Positions 11,502 through 22,678 are shown, counted from the first letter of the stretch. The stretch: 64,000 nt of DNA from Hymenopus coronatus (GCA_030762935.1 CM060892.1:90988827-91052826); one strand, 5' to 3'. A program made the numbers and translations. The notes: generated by a model from the letters alone, not told the origin.

Positions 11502-13463
11502 TGCAAGAACAGGCTGGTCCTGGTTAACAATAATGAACTTAAAGGCAAACTGCCCTCTCGCTTCTGGCTAAATTGAGAAAGATGAGGCTGTGTCAAATAC
11601 ATACATAGCTCAAGGATTGCGGAGTGTTAGGATGTATTACAAATTCGTATCTTAGCTACAGTTATTATTATTATTATTATTACTATTATTGTTGTTGTTC
11701 TTATAGAACTGTGTAAAGGGGTACCATGTTCTGCACGGGCGCGTGGGTTATGGTAGTCGGCTGTTCGAAAGAGAAAGCCGATGGAGGAATGTCGTTATGA
11801 ACAGCGCAGTATTGAAAGATGCGTGAGGAGAGCTAATTTGCAGGCGTGGACCTCGTCGTGAGGGAGTTTGATCTTGTGTAACTATTTAAAAATGAAGGGA
11901 GACAAAAGCAGAGATAATAATGTAGAAGCTAATGCAACAAAAGTTAATGTGTATATATACATTTGTTAATATATTTCTGACGAATGTCTATATCAATCAG
12001 GTTCAGTATTATTATCAAGTAAACGGTGTTTAGTTAAACAATTGAGTATTTTTTTTTTTTTTTTGCAAATAGTTCGCCAGTTTCATGTGACGATAGGACA
12101 GGAGCTATATTTCTTTATTTGCAGGATTGCACTAAATACCTTTCTGAAGCTCCGCAGCACTTAACATTTAATTATGTACCATCGCCACACATAACTGGCG
12201 CAGTTGCCGTGGTTGAATAGCGGTACATTATTATTTTACTAACGTTATTATTATTATTTGTAACTGTAAATTCTTATCTTCAGTGTTTATGAACAATAAA
12301 TGCTTATGTATCACACAAAAAAGTTCTCCTCAACAAATTGTGAACTTTTGATTTCTCATATGTAATATTTTGTGATTACAAACAGCAATTTATAATATTC
12401 TCAAAATCAACTATAAAATTCACAAAGAAGTATGTTCTTCACAAAACGGATTCACAAAATAGAATTCTCAGAAATGAAGAACAGAAATAATAACTCTGTT
12501 CTGATATGCTGAGATGAAATATGCAATCATATGTAAGTCTTTTAAAAATGAAATTAAGTATAAGCTATTAGCAGTTATGCTTTAAATTCATATTTATTCC
12601 TGAGTACATCTAAACATTACTTAGGTATTGGAATATGATATTTACTGTAATTATAAATACACACATTAGTTGCATACCGTTTTCAGCAACACCGTTATTA
12701 CCGATTCATTTTAAATCTTGCAGGCATTACTTCCAAATATACATGGAGTAATAAAATACAATAACTATCATATTGCAATAATTAAATTAAAACGAATAGG
12801 TGTATTGTTGCGACCCTAAACATCAACCAGTCAACAACGACAATACATTTCTCTTCTAACATAACACAAACATGATGGCGGTGGGCCTCGTTTGCTGTGC
12901 AAGACGTACCGAAATGTCACTATTGTAAGGAATAGTTCTACTAAAAGGGAGATCTGATATACACGAATGTAATACATTATAACAATATAAAAGTTTATTA
13001 ATTCACTACTGCATCCTATACTGCTGACCGTTAATTATGTAGCTCCTACATCTTGGCTGACTTACACTTTGCGCTTACTAGTAGAGGTTGTCAACGGCTG
13101 ACTCCCCAAACTGATCTAACGAGTTTTCCCCAGCACTGCGCCCGCCTCATGCGCCTGCGCGACGCTGTAAGAGACTAAACCAGGCCCATGATTGGACGCG
13201 TAATCTGGAGTGTAATATTTCAACCGACCTATCTAAAAAGTATCAACTGCCATTAACGAGTTTTTCACAAACTGTCATGAAGAAACTTTTTCATAACCAA
13301 TGCTTACTTGTTGGCCCCCACCACTCTCCCCCAAATAATAAATGCATTAAACACTAACCAAACTCCAAATTAGGAGATGTATGTAGACCTGGATGTTTAC
13401 GCAGCACATACATGGATAACGCCATGCCTAGAATTTTAACTTTAGGGTACCAATTTCGAAAAA

Positions 13464-14343
13464 TCTGATGTGTACCATTCACATGACTTTCTCCATATCC
13501 CTGCAACAAATAATTCTTAAAAAGCTTATACTTCTATTTACTTTATGCTAATCAGAAAAAATTAGCAGAAATAGTCTTATTACCCGCTTCCTTGTAAGTA
13601 GAAGCGAAATAAGGGACAGCCGTAGGTTAAAGTGATAGTCAAAAGCTGGTTGCTATGTCAATGAAGTTCCTTTGTTTATATGGATAGGAGTTGAATGTTC
13701 CTGTATGAGAAAAGTATACGTTTTTCATAGCAGAAGCCAAAAATAAGGAATGTCACAAAAACGACGAACTCCACGAAAAAAATGTATATAACATAAATTG
13801 TGTGTTTTAAAGTGCTCTACATTTTTTGTGTAGTAAGTCTTTGTCCATCTTTTACGGTTTAGCAGTCATTCAAAATTTAGTAAAATTCATCCTGAATAAA
13901 CTACTTTTCAGAGGCTATTCCCAGAAAATTCAAGATATACATTTTATTTGTCAGGTAAATGTGTTTAATATCCGAAATTTTAATCAAAATCGCTATAGCC
14001 ATTTTTGAGAAAATCAAAATTTTCGAAAAAAGTTACATGTAAAGGGTAGTTGGGGGTGGGAGGATTTTTCTCAAAATCTTCGTGTCGCATCCCTGGAAGA
14101 TACTAAACTTAAATACCAAGTTTGGTATTTTACCGACTTTTCCTTTTTGAGTTATGGTGTTCACAGACACACGGACACACGGACACACACACACATACAT
14201 GGACCTTTTTGTGAAAATGCTTTTTTTGGATATTGGGGGCCCTAAAACATATATTTCCGGTGAAATCTCGGTATCAAATTTTTGGTGGAGTGCAATACTT
14301 TCTCTATACACTATGTACATAGTGCGTATGGAGAAAGTAAAAA
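13464..14343 (-). mobile_element. FamA repeat copy 3 (full length)
   Basis: One of the best-preserved copies. It starts TCTGATGTGTACCATTCACA after an AAAAA, contains TTCGTGTCGCATCCCTGGAA and an (ACAC/GGAC)n core at 14164-14195, then GGTGAAATCTCGGTATCAAA, and finishes in the clearest terminal palindrome: ACTTTCTCTATACACTATG (from 14298) followed by TACATAGTGCGTATGGAGAA, just before AAAAA. Predicted short ORFs overlap on both strands; none is family-like. Confidence 0.87.
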
Positions 14344-14977
14344 CTAGTCAATCCGCTTCACACCTGAAGCCACTGACCTTCTGACGAGCCAAACTTGAAG
14401 AACTTACCAGTCAATCTCTTGCAGGACTGCTTTTTCTGCACTGGACGGAGTATTGCGGGATGGTGCCCGCTTTTGCAGATCCATAAACTTATGAACGCTA
14501 CAAAAGATATCGTTAAAGCCTGTAAATATACTCTCACTGGAACATTATACGGAAAACAACATAATTTGAAAGAAAAGGTGAATTTTAATATTCTCGTTAA
14601 TACTGCATGCCCTTAAGCCATTTTAGTTAATTTAAGCCGTTATTTCTTTTTTTGATTACACCTGGATTTAACTTATGCAATAAAAGTAGAAAATTATTTT
14701 GGTTTGGCTATATACATTTCGGCTTAATACTGAAATACTTTTGGGTACCTCTATGCATGGCACTATGTAGCATGGTCTAGGTGCTATTGTCAATGTGTTC
14801 CTCTTATACCGAGTCTTCTGATTTATTCGGCCTTAGCTGCCAGTTATTTGTCCGTGCATGACGTCAATAATAACACTGAGTTTAACACCAATTGCAGAGC
14901 ACTAGTGAACGATGAGTAGAAGGGGCGGATGTCAAATTTCGAGGTAATTTTAGTGAAATGGGACTTATATAGTTTCG
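14344..14977. other. Unassigned sequence
   Basis: A 73-codon plus-strand frame (14395-14616) has no recognisable motif and is probably chance. The rest is AT-rich without repeats known from elsewhere in the window. Confidence 0.4.
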
Positions 14978-15299
14978 TTTCCTAATCGGCTTACCCTCCC
15001 CGTATTTGTAGGGTCGACACCCTCCTAGGACTTACAAGCCAATGCCTAGGGGTCAGGAGCTTGACGGGGAGTCTACGGCTCATATCCACAATATGGAGAA
15101 CCTGTTTTGAGGGGTCGGCCCATAGGCAGGCATGAACATGAAGAAGTGGATGACATGAAATGCAAGCAAAATTTATGATTGGAAAGGTGATTAAGGAGCA
15201 ATTGGTGGAATGAGTGGCGGGGGAAACCGGAGGAAACCAGCCCAGATGTCGCCCGAGCCGATTAGATGGTAAGCGAGAAGTCTAACCACGGCGCTGCAC
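14978..15299 (-). mobile_element. tRNA-derived SINE, type 3, copy 1
   Basis: Antisense copy of a family seen four times in this window (also 57338-57853, 59298-59652, 60322-60668). On the plus strand it starts with the family tail CTAATCGGCTTACCCTCCCC, carries GGTGGAATGAGTGGCGGGGG at 15205-15224, and ends at the head near GCGAGAAGTCTAACCACGGC. Box B is poorly preserved here; comparison with 60322-60668 establishes the tRNA-like head. Confidence 0.8.
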
Positions 15300-15485
15300 T
15301 TAAACAGTACTTTTCTAATATTTGTATTAGGAATATTCGCTTACGGCCCGTAAATTCGCTAACGGGGTCTTTAAGTTTGAAAGTAGTAATCAATCATGCA
15401 AATTTTGTGATCAGTGGAAATAACCCGCGTGCAGATAAGGCACAAAATGTCCTGCTGAAAAGCAGTTCATCAATTCCATGGATTT

Positions 15486-15528
15486 CATAGATTCCATTTT
15501 TTTGAAGAAAAAACAAATAGAATCTATG
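15486..15528. repeat. Small inverted repeat
   Basis: CATAGATTC at 15486-15494 pairs with GAATCTATG at 15520-15528 around a 25-base A/T-rich loop. It may be a decayed element end or chance. Confidence 0.5.
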
Positions 15529-15835
15529 AGTATAAAATGTACAAAAAAGTATTGTTAATAAAACCAATGTTTTGATTTACTTTTAAAACTTTGAATTTTT
15601 GGGCGATTTTATTTTTTTAATACTTAATTTGCCCTTCATCAACCAATCCAATTCAACCCTTTGAGATAAAGGACTCACTGAACTAAAGATGACGTCATGC
15701 ATTTAAATCCACTGGCGCTAAAGGCCAAATAAATCTGAAGGCAATGCCAATCGACTCAAGCATTCTGTTCTCTATATTATATAGTTTTATCTAATCCATT
15801 CTTCTTGTATGGTCGCCCTTTTAAGCTCATGTTAA

Positions 15836-16132
15836 GTTGTAAATATTTCGGTAGAGCGAAATAAGGAGAATAAAGTATATCAACGCTTACAACGCTATAT
15901 TCAACAAATCACTTTCGGGACGAGGCATGTAATTATTTCCTGTTGTAATGCAATTCTCGATGGCCAAGTTAAATATGCCGAAGCATTATGCGCTCTTGAT
16001 AAAAGGAATGCTTTCGGGCAAGAAATTGCTACCTACCTTAGTTGTTCAGCAGGCATTCATAGAGTCATGGCGTTGGAGGATGGCCCCAATACAAATCTGC
16101 AAAAGAAGAAATTTGAGGGGTTAATGCTATAG
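15836..16132 (+). pseudogene. Open frame with helix-turn-helix-like segment, possible transposase N-terminus
   Basis: A 98-codon stretch lacks stops from 15836 to TAG 16130-16132 but has no early ATG, so it reads like part of a larger protein. The middle reads YAEALCALDKRNAFGQEIAT, followed by YLSCSAGIHRVMALEDGPN. The pattern (helix, Gln-Glu-Ile-Ala, turn, Cys-Ser-x-Gly-Ile-x-Arg-Val) resembles helix-turn-helix DNA-binding segments at the N-termini of Tc1/mariner or pogo transposases, and the base composition is less AT-rich than its flanks. No catalytic domain follows. This is a resemblance judged by eye; an exon of something else is possible. Confidence 0.33.
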
Positions 16133-16436
16133 GTATACGGCACTTATATTGATGACCACACACACATATAAAGTACGAGTAAAGAGCGAATCTAACAGCA
16201 CCGCTTCAAAGTTCAATATTTCAGCGTGGCTTGGGTCAGGGAGAGTAACTATCATTAATGAGATCATCATTAATTTTATTTTGTAACAGTTATGAATAAG
16301 TATGTGACACCAGTACATAATACGAAATGTGTTTGTCTATGGATTTGCAGTAGTAGCATCATAGCTTATACGTAAATACATACATCAAAATAAAGAGTGG
16401 GAATAAAAGTAAAAACGCGAAATTGTAATAAATCAG

Positions 16437-17156
16437 GGACAAAGAAAATTGTGTTCTGTATTACCCACTGTTTATAATGTATACATTGATGAAGTTGTCA
16501 GGAAATGGAAATTCACTGTAAATAATGTTGATAATATCCCTATTGAAAAATTTGTATTTACTGAAGACCAGGCTTTAATGGCTCCCTCTCAGAGTGATTT
16601 GTAAAGAGCCATTTTCAAATTAATCACGATCGCAGAAGAAACCATATAAATATTTCTTGAAGAAAAACATAGCTATGACTCAGTGCTGAATAAACCAACA
16701 TTAGAAAAGGAAATATTTTAACAATCTAAAAACTTAAGGGATAATAGGGGAAAAGATATAAACAATAAATTACAAAGATTTCAACATCTATGTGACACCC
16801 TAAAAAGTATATTGAGAAAGAAAGTAAGAAAGGAACATATCATTGGCTGTAACTGCATTATTGAAGGACTCAGAAATATGTACTCTAAACAAACAAACAA
16901 ACAAAAGAAATAAAATGGGTTTTTGAGGCAGGATATACTTTAATGGATAAAAACCGAAGTAAGGATATTTGCAACGAATTGCAAATGTTTAGTTTCACCG
17001 ATGAAACAAAAGAACACAGGAGACAACGAATATGTTACAAACATGACTGTAGAATGGACACCAATAATATTCCTTGGAAAGATTTCAATTATCGACAGAG
17101 AAGCAGAAAAAGAGACTAGGACGTCCACGGTAGAGATGGATACACTAGATACATAT
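16437..17156 (+). pseudogene. LINE reverse transcriptase and C-terminal remnant
   Basis: The frame 16437-16604 reads GQRKLCSVLPTVYNVYIDEV, then VRKWKF and FVFTEDQALMAPSQSDL before a TAA. These correspond to the 'GVRQGCPLSPxLFNxYID' and 'FADDQ' (active site) segments of LINE reverse transcriptases; the catalytic FADD is FTED here. After a degraded gap, the frame 16946-17119 reads KDICNELQMFSFTDETKEHR, then CRMDTNNIPWKDFNYRQRSR. That fits the C-terminal region that usually reads RMxxxRxPKxxxxYxPKGxRDxGRPRxRW. So one old LINE insertion covers both, in collinear order and with a large internal deletion or decay. Several stops and frame changes make it dead. Confidence 0.68.
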
Positions 17157-17159
17157 AAT

Positions 17160-18104
17160 AATTGGAGCCGGAGCGAACCAATTTAGTTTAATCACTGACA
17201 TCAGAAGAAGTAATAGAAGTGTTTATTATGTGTATAATACTAAATAACTGCGTCACAGTAGCAAGGGTCAAAAGTTATACATGTTTTCTGGAAAAGTACT
17301 GATTTCATAATCTTAACCATCCCTGTTTTAAACTCACAACGATATAAAAATATACCGTGTCCAGACAATATTTACACACACCCATCATTTCTACTATACA
17401 CACCTTCATTAAATATGTGCCCAAGTTTGGCTAATTTTGGCTGTTTAGAATCAATACCCAGCATGCTGTCCTCCATCTATTGTAAGCAAAAAATACCTTG
17501 GGTAATACTTTCTTCTAGTATCCTCCGTTTGTGCGCAAGCTGCACATGCAAGCTGTATTGTTTGGACGAAATAAAATTCACTTATGTCACTGCAGGCCCT
17601 GTGCTCTGGTCTTCCTTCATATTTATGTAAGTATATCTTAAAAATTACTCAACTGATTTTGATACTTCTTTCTCCATTGAAAAATCTTCGTTCTGACGGA
17701 CATGGAGCTAAATAACATCTAATTTTATTTAATAAATTACTACAACTTTTAAAGAATTATTAAGCCCTTGCCTTAAATATGAACACACTGCATCTGAAAA
17801 ACGACATATTTGCAAGAAAGTGTTTTAACTTCACTTAGACAATAGTGTTGTTAAGTTTCAAGTCATTTTTTGTTTTTGTTTGTTATTTTTTTTCTCGGAA
17901 ACATAAAAATAAAGCTAGAAAAATTAAAAAAATTCCCCCATAAATTGAATTGCATAGTCACCTTTTTTATCTACCGTTCTCTCTTTTTGCAGAATTTTTG
18001 AAATACCCATTTTTATGGATATTCGTGAAAATTTTACTGTGATTGATTTTTGATCGATTGTGATCATAATTTCACTGCCAGGATTTCTAAAAAAAAAAAA
18101 TTTA
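17160..18104. other. Unassigned AT-rich sequence
   Basis: No gene-like content. The plus-strand frame 17415-17630 has no recognisable motif. Confidence 0.4.
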
Positions 18105-18213
18105 TACATGGGATGCTAAAATGTGTATTTCTGGTGAAATCTGGATATTGAATTTTTGGGTGGAGTGCAATTCATTCTCTGTCCACGTACTATATACTAA
18201 GTAGAGAAAGTAA
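18105..18213 (-). mobile_element. FamA repeat copy 4 (terminal fragment)
   Basis: Only the terminal segment survives: TTTCTGGTGAAATCTGGATA, TTTTTGGGTGGAGTGCAATT, then the palindromic end finishing TAGAGAAAGTAAAC. The preceding A-run (18090-18101) marks the truncation point. Confidence 0.8.
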
Positions 18214-18500
18214 ACATTTTAGTTCCTGTTTTTAAAACATTAAATTTTAGACTTGAACTCCATTCGTTACCCTTAATACATTGAAATTATTTAACATAAG
18301 AACCGCAGCCACATCACTGAAATTGATATACTTGAGTGTTACAGTACCCAAATTATCCACTTTCTCTACAGGTACTATGCACATTGTGTATAGAGAAGGT
18401 ATTGTTTTCCACCCAAAAGCCGATAGGTACTGAGATAGCACTGGGAATAAGTGTTTCGAGTTCCCTAAGTAAAACTAATTTTAGAAGAAGGTCTGTGTAA

Positions 18501-18683
18501 GGTCAACCCGGATCCCTAATTGGAGATGATCAAATCTATAATGTGATTGTAACTACACACGCTTTTATTATAATTTTCTTTATAGTAATACCTATTATAA
18601 TTGGAGGATTTGGTAATTGATTAGTACCTGTAATATTAGGAGCACCAGATATAGCATTTCCTCGAGTAAATAATATAAGCTTT
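18501..18683 (+). pseudogene. COX1: Nuclear mitochondrial insertion (NUMT): internal cox1 fragment
   Basis: All 61 codons read as cytochrome c oxidase subunit I under the invertebrate mitochondrial code. It begins [17 protein letters not shown] and ends GAPDMAFPRVNNMSF, with TGA at 18618-18620 as the Trp in GGFGNWLVP and ATA codons as Met. The His in TTHAF aligns with the heme a ligand His61 of the bovine protein. Under the nuclear code the TGA is a stop, so it cannot make this protein. There are no indels and every family-typical residue is kept, which suggests a fairly recent transfer. It is only a 183-bp internal slice, joined at both ends to a nuclear repeat. Confidence 0.96.
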
Positions 18684-18950
18684 ATGTATGTATGTATGTA
18701 TGTATGTATGTATGTATGTATGTATGTATGTATGTATGTATGTATGTATGTATGTATGTATGTATGTATGTATGTATGTATGTATGTATGTATGTATGTA
18801 TGTATGTATGTATGTATGTATGTATGTATGTATGTATGTATGTATGTATGTATGTATGTATGTATGTATGTATGTATGTATGTATGTATGTATGTATGTA
18901 TGTATGTATGTATGTATGTATGTATGTATGTATGCATGTATGTATGTATG
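18684..18950. repeat. (ATGT)n tetranucleotide array, about 67 units
   Basis: Near-perfect tandem ATGT with a single substitution (GCATG near 18934). It begins directly after the last cox1 codon, with no spacer. All the long Tyr-Ile-His-Thr and Met-Tyr-Val-Cys frames over it on both strands are products of the repeat and are not genes. Confidence 0.98.
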
Positions 18951-19620
18951 GACAGCACAGCACAAAAACAAAACGACCGTTAAATACCTAAATTGGTAAT
19001 AAAGTTTAGTATCTTCCAAGGATGCGATACGAAGATTTTCAAGAAAGTACCCCGAATTACCCTTTACATGGAATATTTTTTGATAGTTTTGTTTTTCTCA
19101 AAAATGGCTCTAAAGATTTTGATTGAAAAAATGCATGTTAAGATAATTACATGTTAAATAAAATGAATATTTTGAATTTTTTTGAATCTCTGAAAAATTT
19201 CTCATTCTGGATACATTTTGCATTCTGGTGAATTGTAAGAGAAGAAAAACACAAAAGATATAGTAGTTTTAAAACGCACAGCAGTTTTTAGTAAAGTTAA
19301 GCGTTTACATAATATTTCTTGTTATTGGTTTTAATTTTAAGCGACTTAAATTTTTCTCAAGCGGGAAGTAATCTTTTGTTTCATCTCTGTTTGTTTTACT
19401 CCGGCTAGTTCAAAGTTAAACGAATTGCACTTGTTTCACATAACGACCGAGTTTTTAAAATATTTGACTATGGCTTTAGCTAATGCATAACCATTTTCCG
19501 TCTACTTAGAAGGAAGTAATACAACTATTTCTTCTAATGTCTAGATAGTAGAAAAAGAATACTCTTCTGTAACAATAGTTTGTAGAGACAGTTACATTAA
19601 TGGAGTACTTCAGATTTTTC

Positions 19621-20180
19621 CCCTCTCACAAGCGGAAGGTATATTGCCTACCAAAAAGGGTTTGATTTCCATTACAGTGATTAAGTAGTCTTACAATTGT
19701 CCTGAAAGAAAAGAAAACTATTTTGAAAGGTGCCACTTCTTCCTAAGCCGGGAGGAACAAAATCCGTACGAAACGTTGACGGGAACATAAACTTGTTTAT
19801 TTTAAGTAGCGGGCTAGTATGTCAAGCTTAATGGACTAGCAAAAAGAGACGCCGGCAGAAATAGCTCCCTTCAGGCACGTGCAGTTGATACTCAGAGTAA
19901 CAATGTATCATTCAGACGTCGTTTTATTATTCTGGCACTCTGTGCAGGATTTGCAAGCCTTCAGACTTGTAACTTGGCTCATGAGAAAGAAGTCATTCAT
20001 CTCATTCTCGGGTATTCACGCACGATCGCCTCTCTGGAAGGTAACGGCGTCATTCTTCCGATGTGACCTGGTCGATAAAAACTGTCGTTGAAGGAAGTCA
20101 AGGATGTCTTGAAGAAACGTTTGAAACTGTACTAGCTGTTTAAGAATGCCTTAGGAGTGATGCTATGCTTCAGGTGAACT
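19621..20180. other. Unassigned sequence between FamA copy 5 and the hAT element
   Basis: 19740-20150 is less AT-rich than average, with a 70-codon frame (19879-20091) that shows no motif. It could be old element debris or unique host DNA. Confidence 0.4.
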
Positions 20181-20188
20181 GTATAGAG
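20181..20188. repeat. 8-bp target site duplication of the hAT element, left
   Basis: GTATAGAG directly abuts the left terminal inverted repeat and recurs exactly at 22671-22678. Eight bp is the diagnostic duplication size for hAT elements. Confidence 0.93.
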
Positions 20189-22670
20189 CAGTGTTTCCCA
20201 ACCTTTTGAAGTTCACGGCACCCTTGGGAATAACATTAAACACTAGGGGCACCCTTCCTTGAATTAAAAGAAAATTAAGCTTAATATGTTAATTTATTGA
20301 AATATTACATAATAACGTACACCATAACATAATACAGTAAACTTTACTACAATCACTGAGTAAAAATACATCAATAAATTTTGTTCGATTAATGATTAAT
20401 GTGAAATTTGTGATTGATGCTTAGAGCACAGATATGTGATGTCGGGTCTTACAGTTGACAGTGAAACACGCAAATCATCCTCAAGGCTATTCAGTCTATT
20501 CTTGCTTTGCATTTCATTGTCACCATAGCAGAGAAGGCTTGCTCGCATAGATAGGATGTTGAAAAGGGCAAAAGTGCGTTAATTGCTTTCTTTATTAGGT
20601 TAGGGTACTCCTCTCTCCGTTGAAGCCAAAAACTAGCCACCGACGCCTCACTTTTGGTGAACTTACCTTTGAGTGTGGAATCAGCGCAAAGATCAATAAA
20701 TTCATCTCGTTCGCAAGCAGTGAAATCTATTTCCTCTGCACTATCTACGAAATCAAATGGTGAGACAACCCAGTCGAGATTCGTAGTGGAAATAGTTGGA
20801 AAGTACGCATCTATTGCATCTTGCAATCTTGATAAGTGATCACAAATGCGGTCTTTCAGCTTACCCAGATCTTTATCTCCTGCCACATTAAGAAGAGATG
20901 GAAAGTTCGACAAATCTCCTTTTTGAACTGCAGACTTCCAAGAACTAAGTTTTCTTTTAAAACCTTTCATTTTATTGGTTGAGGAGATTATTGTTTCATG
21001 TCGACCCTGCATCGAAACATTCAGTTCATTCAGCTTATGAAAAATATCTGCCAGATACGACAGCTCAAAACACCAAGAATCACTTAGTAAGAGCTCATGA
21101 AACGTGTCTTGATTTTCATCCTTAAAAAATGTTTTTAGCTGTTCTTTAAGTTCGAGAAACCGGTTCAATACACGACCCCGCGACAACCACCTTACTTCTG
21201 TGTGAAGCAACAAAGAGGTATGAGCTGCATCCGTTGCGCGACATAACTGTTCAAAAATTCTGCACTTTAAAGGTCGAGAGTTCATATAGTTCACCATTTT
21301 CACAACTTGGTTAAACACTTCAGCAAAATCTTCATTACACGCTTTCACGACTAATGCCTCTCTATGCAGATAATAATGGATGGATTTTCATTGAGAGCTC
21401 TGGCAGTAAAACCTTTAATTTTCCCAGACATAGATAGTGCACCATCTGTACATATACCACAACAGTCTTCCCATGAAAGATCATGGTCATTGAGATAGGA
21501 ATTAATAGAAACGAAAATATCGTGGTCTGTGGTTGTAGTCTCCAGCGGTCTACAGAACAGAAACTGTTCGTTAATATCTTTTTCATCAATATATCTGATA
21601 AAACCAAGGAGTTGCGGTTTGTCACCAATATCGAGACTCTCATCTACTTGCAAAGCAAATGTTCTATAAGTTTTTATTTTCTCCGTGACTTGTTCGTTGA
21701 TATTGCATTACATTTCAGATATCCTGCGGCTGATTGTGTTGTTGGACAGAGGAACTTTCGAAATTTGATTAGCTGCTCCTTCGCCAAGTATTGTTGAAAC
21801 TATAACTTTACATGCAGGGCCAATGATTTCCTCTCCAAGAGTATGAGGTTTCTTTTTTTTTTTTCAGCTATCAGTTCTACTACTTTAAATGAGGCTTCAA
21901 GAGCAGTATCACCTATGGTCATTCTCTTTACCATTCGCACAGCTGTTTTCTTCTCCCCTTCTAATATATGTGAAAAATACATTACATTTTTCTGTGACAC
22001 ACTAGGATGCTTTGTTGTAAGATGCCGCTTCAGTTTGCTAGGTACCATGGCCTCGTTGCTAAGTGTTTCGCCACAAACTAAACACACAGGGATAGGGTTT
22101 TCCTCGTTGTTATTCCACTTAAATCCATACGCTAAGTAACTGTCCTGGTTTGTTCTTTTCTTTCGTTTGTCTTCTTTATGTGGTGAATTTGACGGTCCGG
22201 GAAAAACTGTAAGATTTGGCTTCTTAAGGCAAGCAGTAGGAGCCGACTGTTCACTTTCACTGTCCTGGCGTTTACATTTAACAATGAACTTATCCATAGC
22301 TAAACACTGTGAATCAACGCGAGGAAGACAACTGAAAGCGCCAAGCGGCGTACACTTTTATATATTCATCTGTCGAAGTCTCGGGAATGTTCGTGAGGAA
22401 GTGAGTAGTCTCGGGAATGTTCGGCAGGGTATAGCTGTAATGCCATCTGTGGGATACTAGTATAACTGAATTATTGAAATGAATCGACCACTATCACCAT
22501 CTGCCGTGCATGAAAGTAATTGATTTGACTTATTTTATTTCAAGACCTTACAAGACTTAAGGCTTCAGTAGAAGGTAATTTTTTTTTTGTTTATCTCAAT
22601 ATCTCGCGGCACTCCTTAGCCAATCACACGGCACCCTAGGGTGCCGGGGCACACCGGTTGGGAACCGTTG
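20189..22670 (-). mobile_element. hAT-superfamily DNA transposon, structurally complete, 2482 bp
   Basis: The left end reads CAGTGTTTCCCAACCTTTTG and the reverse complement of the right end reads CAACGGTTCCCAACCGGTG, an imperfect terminal inverted repeat of about 16 bp with the hAT signature. An 8-bp duplication GTATAGAG flanks it. Subterminal sequence is also partly shared (both ends contain GGCACCCT). The single gene runs on the minus strand and encodes a BED-finger transposase of the type also seen in domesticated ZBED5/GTF2IRD2-like proteins. The gene is broken, so the copy cannot move itself, but its ends could still be recognised by a transposase from another locus. Confidence 0.93.
20396..22297 (-). 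pseudogene. hAT transposase (BED finger, RNase H-like core, hATC), frameshifted
   Basis: It starts at ATG 22297-22295 (MDKFIVKCKR). A BED-type zinc finger follows: Cys72 and Cys75 in VCLVCGETL, His92 and His97 in RHLTTKH, after the family's SYLAYGFKW. The frame is lost by a one-base change in an A-run at about 21850-21862, then resumes in another frame ([16 protein letters not shown]). An in-frame TAA at 21708-21710 follows. The core continues at 21653-21351 with VDESLDIGDKPQLLGFIRYI (catalytic Asp region) and CTDGALSMSGKIKGF. A second frameshift near 21370 leads to the 20491-21348 frame with VVKMVNYMNSRPLKC and the hATC dimerisation segment LLPFSTSYLCEQAFSAM. A third shift near 20500 carries the C-terminus (NSLEDDLRVSLS) to a stop at 20396-20398. 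Three shifts and one stop: a pseudogene, with order and length otherwise normal. Confidence 0.9.
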
Positions 22671-22678
22671 GTATAGAG
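22671..22678. repeat. 8-bp target site duplication of the hAT element, right
   Basis: GTATAGAG, identical to 20181-20188. Confidence 0.93.

Larger units (their letters stand above)
10551..13463. other. Unassigned AT-rich region with microsatellites
   Basis: No supported gene. It contains a GGC array (11254-11316), an AC array (11456-11499), an interrupted TTA tract (11661-11692), a T-run near 12050 and a GC-richer patch at 13130-13200. 12185-12230 has a phrase resembling a tRNA box A (TTGCCGTGGTTGAATAGCGG) but no box B. Confidence 0.45.
18359..19620 (+). mobile_element. FamA repeat copy 5, interrupted by mitochondrial DNA and an ATGT array
   Basis: The left part (18359-18500) runs from ACTTTCTCTAC through the palindrome and the pre-core spacer, which ends at GAAGAAGGTCTGTGTAA. 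At the point where the GT core normally starts, a cox1 fragment (18501-18683) and an ATGT array (18684-18950) take its place. The post-core part resumes at GACAGCACAGCACAAAAACA and continues in order through GGATGCGATACGAAGATTTT and CTCAAAAATGGCTCTAAAGA to a degraded end CAGATTTTTC. The copy is otherwise collinear with the family. Confidence 0.85.

Noticed and set aside
6480..14343. FamA as a Helitron
   Set aside because: The minus-orientation copies begin with TC and end near a hairpin, but there is no consistent CTRR 3' terminus and no clear insertion between A and T; left unclassified.
16127..16318. Minus-strand 63-codon frame as a gene
   Set aside because: AT-rich, no motif, overlaps the end of the better-supported plus-strand open frame.
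18536..19019. Long frames of repeated Tyr-Ile-His-Thr or Met-Tyr-Val-Cys on both strands
   Set aside because: They are produced entirely by the ATGT array, open in several frames at once, and have no independent coding signal.
20654..22460. Plus-strand frames inside the hAT element
   Set aside because: Shadows of the minus-strand transposase; the minus-strand reading has the BED finger, Asp region and hATC segment in order.
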